Positions 60,098 through 64,000 of a stretch of DNA of 64,000 nt are shown here, piece after piece. The position numbers were made by a program, and so were the translations under genes. Position 1 is the first letter of the stretch; every line of letters begins with the position of its first letter. The notes beneath the pieces were generated by a model. It did no database searches. It worked only from the letters and a program-made list of their open reading frames with translations, and was not told where the DNA came from. The stretch is from Bradyrhizobium diazoefficiens (GTDB taxonomy: Bacteria; Pseudomonadota; Alphaproteobacteria; Rhizobiales; Xanthobacteraceae): contig NZ_JAFCJE010000004.1 of the NCBI RefSeq assembly GCF_018131185.1, positions 682,001 through 746,000 on the forward strand, given 5' to 3'.

Positions 60098-61015
60098 TTA
60101 CAGCTTGATGCCCGCCCGCGCCGCGGCCTGTGCCACGTATTTCTGCGTCTGCTCGAACGCGCCCGTGAGCGCCTTCGCCTTCGACATGTCGCTGATCTCT
60201 GCGAAATGGGCGGCGACCGCGTCCGGCGTCCATTCGGACTCCGGCAGGTTGATGCCCTCGCTCTCCATGATCTTGATCACCGCGAAGGAGCCGGCGCCTG
60301 CGCCCATGATGGTGCGGGTCGGCGCGTCCTCGCTTAGCATGTATTCGACCGCCGGCGTGATCGCGTTCGGCTTCATCAACTGCAGCGCCTGCGGCGGCAG
60401 CAGCTCCTCGGTCATGCGGGTCGCCGCCGTCGGCGAGATGATGTTGACGCGGATGTTGTTCTTACGGCCCTCCTCGGCGAGCACGTTCATCAATCCGACC
60501 ATGCCGGATTTCGCCGCGCCGTAATTGGCTTGGCCGAAATTGCCGTAGAGGCCGGAGGACGAGGTGGTCAGCACGATGCGGCCGTAATTGCGATCGCGCA
60601 TGCCGGCCCAGGCTGCCTTGCAGCAATAGAAGGTGCCGACGAGGTGCACATCGAGCACCTTCTGGAAATCGGCGGCTTCCATCTTGCCGAACGATTTGTC
60701 GCGCAGGATGCCGGCATTGGCGCACATCAGATCGACGCTGCCCCACTCCTTGGTGGCGCGCTCGACCATCGCGGTGACCTGCTCGAAGTTCGAAACGTCG
60801 GCGCCGTCGGCCATCGCGGTGCCGCCGGCCTTGCGGATCTCCTCCACCACGGCTTCCGCCGGCGACAGCGAACCACCGGTGCCGTCACGCGCGCCGCCGA
60901 AATCGTTGACCATGACTTTCGCGCCGCGGCTGGCCAATCCCAGCGCATGCGCCTTGCCCAGACCATTGCCCGCGCCGGTGACGATGGCGACGCGTCCGTC
61001 GAACCTGATTGCCAT
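60098..61015 (-). CDS. SDR-family 3-hydroxyacyl-CoA dehydrogenase-like protein (MFE-2 type)
   Basis: 305 residues. The Rossmann motif TGAGNGLGKAHALGLASRGAKVMVNDFGG is close to that of the hydroxyacyl dehydrogenase domain of peroxisomal multifunctional enzyme 2. The catalytic Ser-Tyr-Lys set is TTSSSGLYGNFGQANYGAAKSG. A C-terminal extension (FAEISDMSKAKALTGAFEQTQKYVAQAAARAG) follows the fold. It probably oxidises 3-hydroxyacyl-CoA. It lies downstream of MaoC and the acyl-CoA synthetase on the same strand, with a repeat between. Confidence 0.92.
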   Translation of the reverse strand: MAIRFDGRVAIVTGAGNGLGKAHALGLASRGAKVMVNDFGGARDGTGGSLSPAEAVVEEIRKAGGTAMADGADVSNFEQVTAMVERATKEWGSVDLMCANAGILRDKSFGKMEAADFQKVLDVHLVGTFYCCKAAWAGMRDRNYGRIVLTTSSSGLYGNFGQANYGAAKSGMVGLMNVLAEEGRKNNIRVNIISPTAATRMTEELLPPQALQLMKPNAITPAVEYMLSEDAPTRTIMGAGAGSFAVIKIMESEGINLPESEWTPDAVAAHFAEISDMSKAKALTGAFEQTQKYVAQAAARAGIKL

Positions 61016-61040
61016 GAGTAAAGGTCTCTATTTTTCTTCC

Positions 61041-61171
61041 CTTCTTCCCTTGCGGGAGAAGGTGGCGCGAAGCGCCGGATAAGGGTCTCTCTCGGCAGAT
61101 GCGCTCGCGGAGAGAGACCCCTCACCCGCCTCGCGTTCCGCGAGGCACCCTCTCCCACAAGGGGGAGAGGG
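61041..61171. repeat. palindromic intergenic repeat, family F
   Basis: TCCCTTGCGGGAGAAGGTGG, GGGTCTCTCTC and, reversed, GAGAGAGACCCCTCACCC, CCCTCTCCCACAAGGGGGAG. It forms several stacked hairpins and lies between the MaoC and SDR genes of the catabolic run. Confidence 0.7.
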
Positions 61172-61246
61172 ATGAAACCCCGCTCTGGGTTGCCTTTTTG
61201 AGCAGCGAAGCCCCGCCGGGTCAAGCCCGGCAGCGACGCCTCGGGC

Positions 61247-61726
61247 CTACGCCAAATAGATCAACCCCAGCCAGTCAGCGACCAGCGCGGGCTTGTCCTC
61301 GCCTTCGATCTCCACGGTCACGTTGGTGCGGGACTGCAATTCATTCGGCTTGCGCAGCCTGGCTTCCGCCAGCACGAAGCGGCCGCGGACGCGCTTGCCG
61401 GAACGCACCGGCGAGATGAAGCGCAGCTTGTCGAAACCATAATTGACGCCCATCGTGGTGCCCGCAATCGCCGGCATCACTTCGTAGGACATCACCGATA
61501 GCATCGACATCGTCAGGAAGCCGTGCGCAATGGTGGTGCCGAAGGCGGTTTCCTTCCTGGCTCTTTCAGGGTCGACATGAATGAACTGATGATCTTCGGT
61601 CACGTCGGCATAGGTGTTGATACGGGGCTGGTCGATCAGGTGCCAGGACGACACCCCGATCTCCTTGCCGACCATGGCTTGATAAGCCTCGCGCGTGATC
61701 GGCGCCGACTTCCAGATTTGGTTCAC
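61247..61726 (-). CDS. MaoC-family (R)-specific enoyl-CoA hydratase-like protein
   Basis: 159 residues, one hotdog fold. The catalytic Asp/His motif is YADVTEDHQFIHVDPERARKETAFGTTIAHGFLTMSML, with Asp in the D-x-x-x-x-H pair. It hydrates enoyl-CoA thioesters. The GTG start at 61726 comes immediately after the stop codon of the acyl-CoA synthetase, so they are translated together. It is the step after activation and oxidation in a beta-oxidation-like sequence. Confidence 0.92.
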   Translation of the reverse strand: MNQIWKSAPITREAYQAMVGKEIGVSSWHLIDQPRINTYADVTEDHQFIHVDPERARKETAFGTTIAHGFLTMSMLSVMSYEVMPAIAGTTMGVNYGFDKLRFISPVRSGKRVRGRFVLAEARLRKPNELQSRTNVTVEIEGEDKPALVADWLGLIYLA

Positions 61727-63445
61727 TTAGGTCTCACTCCGTGTTTTCGGCAACTCGGGAAAATCCTCCTCACGGAATTCCCGGCCGCGCAGCGGATCGT
61801 TGCGATCATCGTCGCGCTCGAGCCTGCGTAGCTGGACCCGGCGGATTTTGCCAGAGATCGTCTTCGGCAGCTCGGTGACGATTTCGAGGCGGCGGATCCG
61901 CTTGAACGGCGCAAGGCGCATGTGCAGATGCCTGAAGATGGACAGCGCCGTCTCCGGCGAGCGCTCCGCGCCCGAGGTCAGCAGCACGAATGCCTTGGGG
62001 ATGGCAAGGCGGATTGGGTCCGGGCTCGGCACCACCGCGGCTTCCGCGACAAGCTCGTGCTCGAGCAACACGCTCTCGAGCTCGAACGGACTGATGCGGT
62101 AATCGGACGATTTGAACACGTCGTCGGAGCGACCGACGAAGGTGAGATAGCCCTCCTCGTCCTCGAACACGACATCGCCGCTGCGATAGAGCTCACCCTC
62201 GGCGCCGGACAGCTTGCCGTCGTCGCCCTGATAGCCCTGCATCAGACCGGCGGGGCGCGCGGCGCCGAGCAGCAGCGTCACCTCGCCCTCTTTCGCCGGG
62301 TTGCCGTCGGCGTCGCTGATCTGCACGCGATAGCCCGGCAGCGGCCGGCCCATCGAGCCGATCTTGATCGTCTGGCCCGGCGAGTTGCCGGCCAGCGCGG
62401 TGGTTTCAGTCTGGCCGTAGCCGTCACGGATGGTGAGGCCCCAGGCCGCCCGCACCTGGTCGATCACTTCAGGGTTCAGCGGCTCGCCGGCGCCGCAGAC
62501 CTCGCGCAGGGCCACTTTGAACGATGCGAGATTCTCCTGGATGAACAGCCGCCACACCGTCGGCGGCGCGCACAGGGTGGTGACGCCGCAGCGGCCGATG
62601 GTGGCAAGCAGCGCTTTGGCGTCGAAGCGCGGCTGGTTGACCACGAACACGGTGGCGCCCGCATTCCACGGCGCAAAGAAGCAGCTCCAGGCGTGCTTGG
62701 CCCAGCCGGGCGAGGAGATGTTGAGATGGACATCGCCGGGTTTCAGCCCGATCCAGTACATGGTCGACAGATGCCCGACGGGATAGCTGCGCTGGCTGTG
62801 CCGGACAAGCTTCGGTTTCGCCGTGGTGCCCGAGGTGAAATAGAGCAGCATCGGGTCGTCGGCGTTGGTCGGACCGTCGGCGCTGAAACTCTCCGAAGCC
62901 TTCGCCGCTTCATCGTATGAAAGCCATCCGTCGGAGGCGGCGCCGACGACGATGCGAGCGACGTTCTCCGCGCCAAGGCTTGCGAATTTCGCGACTTGAT
63001 CTTGCGCGGCGATGACCGCCTTCGCCTTGCCGCGATCGAGCCGGTCGCGCAGCTCGTCCGCCGTGAGCAGTGTGGTCGCGGGGATCACGACGACGCCGAG
63101 CTTCATTGCCGCCAGCATCGTCTCCCATAGCGGCACCACATTGCCGAGCAGCAGCAGGAGATGATCGCCGCGCTTCAAGCCATGCGCGCGGAGGAAGTTT
63201 GCGACCTGGTTCGAGCGCTTCGAAAGCGCCGCAAAGGACAGCTTGGTCTGCTTGTCCTGCGCGGCGTCGACGATCCAGAGCGCGGGCCGGTCCTTGCTGT
63301 CCGCATTGGTCGCCAGCTCGGCGTCGAACCAGTCGAGCGCCCAGTTGAAGGGAACCGTATCCGGCCAGCGGAAGCCTTTGACCGCGGCCTCGTAATCCGT
63401 CCGGTGTTGCAGCAGAAACGCGCGCGCTTCCTGGAATGTCGTCAT
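61727..63445 (-). CDS. AMP-dependent acyl-CoA synthetase/ligase
   Basis: 572 residues from ATG 63445. The adenylation motifs are in order: LLYFTSGTTAKPKLVRHS (P-loop), GLTIRDGYGQTETTALAG, ELYRSGDVVFEDEEGYLTFVGRSDDVFKSSDYRISPFELE, then TISGKIRRVQLR with the catalytic Lys. It resembles medium-chain or acetyl/propionyl-CoA synthetase-like ligases. Its start overlaps the stop of the mmsB gene by one base (TGATG), so it is translationally coupled. Confidence 0.94.
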   Translation of the reverse strand: MTTFQEARAFLLQHRTDYEAAVKGFRWPDTVPFNWALDWFDAELATNADSKDRPALWIVDAAQDKQTKLSFAALSKRSNQVANFLRAHGLKRGDHLLLLLGNVVPLWETMLAAMKLGVVVIPATTLLTADELRDRLDRGKAKAVIAAQDQVAKFASLGAENVARIVVGAASDGWLSYDEAAKASESFSADGPTNADDPMLLYFTSGTTAKPKLVRHSQRSYPVGHLSTMYWIGLKPGDVHLNISSPGWAKHAWSCFFAPWNAGATVFVVNQPRFDAKALLATIGRCGVTTLCAPPTVWRLFIQENLASFKVALREVCGAGEPLNPEVIDQVRAAWGLTIRDGYGQTETTALAGNSPGQTIKIGSMGRPLPGYRVQISDADGNPAKEGEVTLLLGAARPAGLMQGYQGDDGKLSGAEGELYRSGDVVFEDEEGYLTFVGRSDDVFKSSDYRISPFELESVLLEHELVAEAAVVPSPDPIRLAIPKAFVLLTSGAERSPETALSIFRHLHMRLAPFKRIRRLEIVTELPKTISGKIRRVQLRRLERDDDRNDPLRGREFREEDFPELPKTRSET

Positions 63446-64000
63446 CAAGCTTTCCCGGCTAGGCTCCTAACGTGCTTGATAATTCCGGAAAAATCCACCC
63501 CACCCTGACCGGCTGCGTCGAAAGACTGATAAATCTCCTGCGCATGCTTGCCGAGCGGCGTCGCAGCGCCGGCAGCCTTTGCAGCGTCCTGCGCCAGCGT
63601 CAAATCCTTCACCATCAGCGCCGAGGCAAAGCCCGGCTTGTAGTCGTTGTTCGCAGGCGAGGTCGGCACCGGGCCCGGCACCGGGCAATAGGTCGTCAGC
63701 GACCAGCACTGGCCCGAGGAGGTCGAGGCGACGTCGAACAACGCCTGATGCGAAAGGCCGAGCTTCTCGCCCAGCGCAAAGGCTTCGCTGACCGCGATCA
63801 TGGAAATGCCGAGGATCATGTTGTTGCAGATCTTGGCCGCCTGGCCAGCGCCGGCGCTGCCGCAATGCACGATCTTCTTGCCCATGTTTTCCAGCACGGG
63901 CTTGGCCGCGGCAAACGCGTTCTCTTCGCCGCCGCACATGAAGGTGAGCGTTGCGCCCTTGGCGCCGCCGGTGCCGCCGGAGACCGGCGCGTCGACCGAA
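63445..64000 (-). CDS. mmsB: 3-hydroxyisobutyrate dehydrogenase (partial, N-terminus off the right edge)
   Basis: About 185 C-terminal residues are visible. Beta-hydroxyacid dehydrogenase features are seen: FDAPVSGGTGGAKGATLTFMCGGEE, the substrate-binding loop, and GQAAKICNNMILGISMIAVSEAFALGEKLGL with the catalytic Lys. The end DFSGIIKHV is typical. It oxidises 3-hydroxyisobutyrate in valine degradation. The NAD-binding domain lies outside the window. It is probably the most upstream visible member of the acyl-CoA/valine catabolic operon. Confidence 0.93.
   Translation of the reverse strand, partial: SVDAPVSGGTGGAKGATLTFMCGGEENAFAAAKPVLENMGKKIVHCGSAGAGQAAKICNNMILGISMIAVSEAFALGEKLGLSHQALFDVASTSSGQCWSLTTYCPVPGPVPTSPANNDYKPGFASALMVKDLTLAQDAAKAAGAATPLGKHAQEIYQSFDAAGQGGVDFSGIIKHVRSLAGKA

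Overview
The window looks like a chromosomal segment of a high-GC alphaproteobacterium, most probably Bradyrhizobium or a close relative. This is inferred from the very GC-rich third codon positions, an orphan periplasmic binding protein beginning MRRREFIT, a PAS-type regulator, an orfA-pit type phosphate operon, and many GC-rich palindromic intergenic repeats of the kind typical of that genus. No rRNA, tRNA, CRISPR array, prophage or intact insertion sequence was seen. Both ends cut a gene: a TonB_C-like exported protein on the left and a 3-hydroxyisobutyrate dehydrogenase on the right.

Layout. 0-5.6 kb: orphan ABC binding protein, release factor 3 (prfC), a guanidine-II (mini-ykkC) riboswitch driving an SMR exporter (sugE/gdx), and a DUF47-pit phosphate operon with a Pho-box-like site. 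5.7-10.4 kb: a five-gene branched-chain amino acid type ABC operon (livG-livF-binding protein-livH-livM) with a hairpin between the binding protein and the permeases. 10.7-20.3 kb: small housekeeping and accessory genes (PAS protein, ArsC-like reductase, CsaA, GST, DUF429, serine hydrolase, GNAT, Lin0512, a TPP enzyme of the acetolactate synthase family, YjbR, a MarR-GNAT fusion, a SnoaL-like protein). 20.3-28.6 kb: regulators each beside a small target and often with a visible palindromic operator (TetR/DUF308, LysR/isochorismatase, SRPBCC-ArsR/cupin), plus a peptide-deformylase-like protein that has lost active-site residues. 28.7-36.4 kb: TonB-dependent siderophore receptor, a VapC remnant, a cyanide-insensitive cytochrome bd-type oxidase operon (cioA-cioB-DUF2474), a cation/proton antiporter, DUF2200. 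36.4-51.5 kb: core genes (guaA, cold-shock protein, rsmB, guaB, rlmE, Ppx/GppA) mixed with a nuclease/phosphatase-like EEP protein, cupin, MAPEG, metallophosphoesterase, oxidoreductase and DHA2 efflux genes. 51.7-64 kb: orphan molybdenum hydroxylase large subunit, double-hotdog protein, DUF188, ABC-F protein Uup, a D-threonine aldolase/D-serine dehydratase family enzyme, an HI0933-like flavoprotein, and a catabolic run (mmsB, acyl-CoA synthetase, MaoC, SDR) that looks like acyl-CoA or valine-type degradation.

The most interesting signals are regulatory or at the level of single residues: (i) the two ACGR-loop hairpins before sugE, with a 9-nt perfect pairing between the second loop/stem and the ribosome-binding region; (ii) two nearly identical TetR operators at matching positions before tetR and a DUF308 gene; (iii) a peptide deformylase paralogue in which the motif 1 Gln, the Cys ligand and one His ligand are all substituted; (iv) exact palindromes at the SRPBCC-ArsR, MarR-GNAT and antiporter promoters; (v) at least five families of intergenic palindromic repeats. 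I did not find a clear large undescribed multi-gene system; most of the window is ordinary chromosome.
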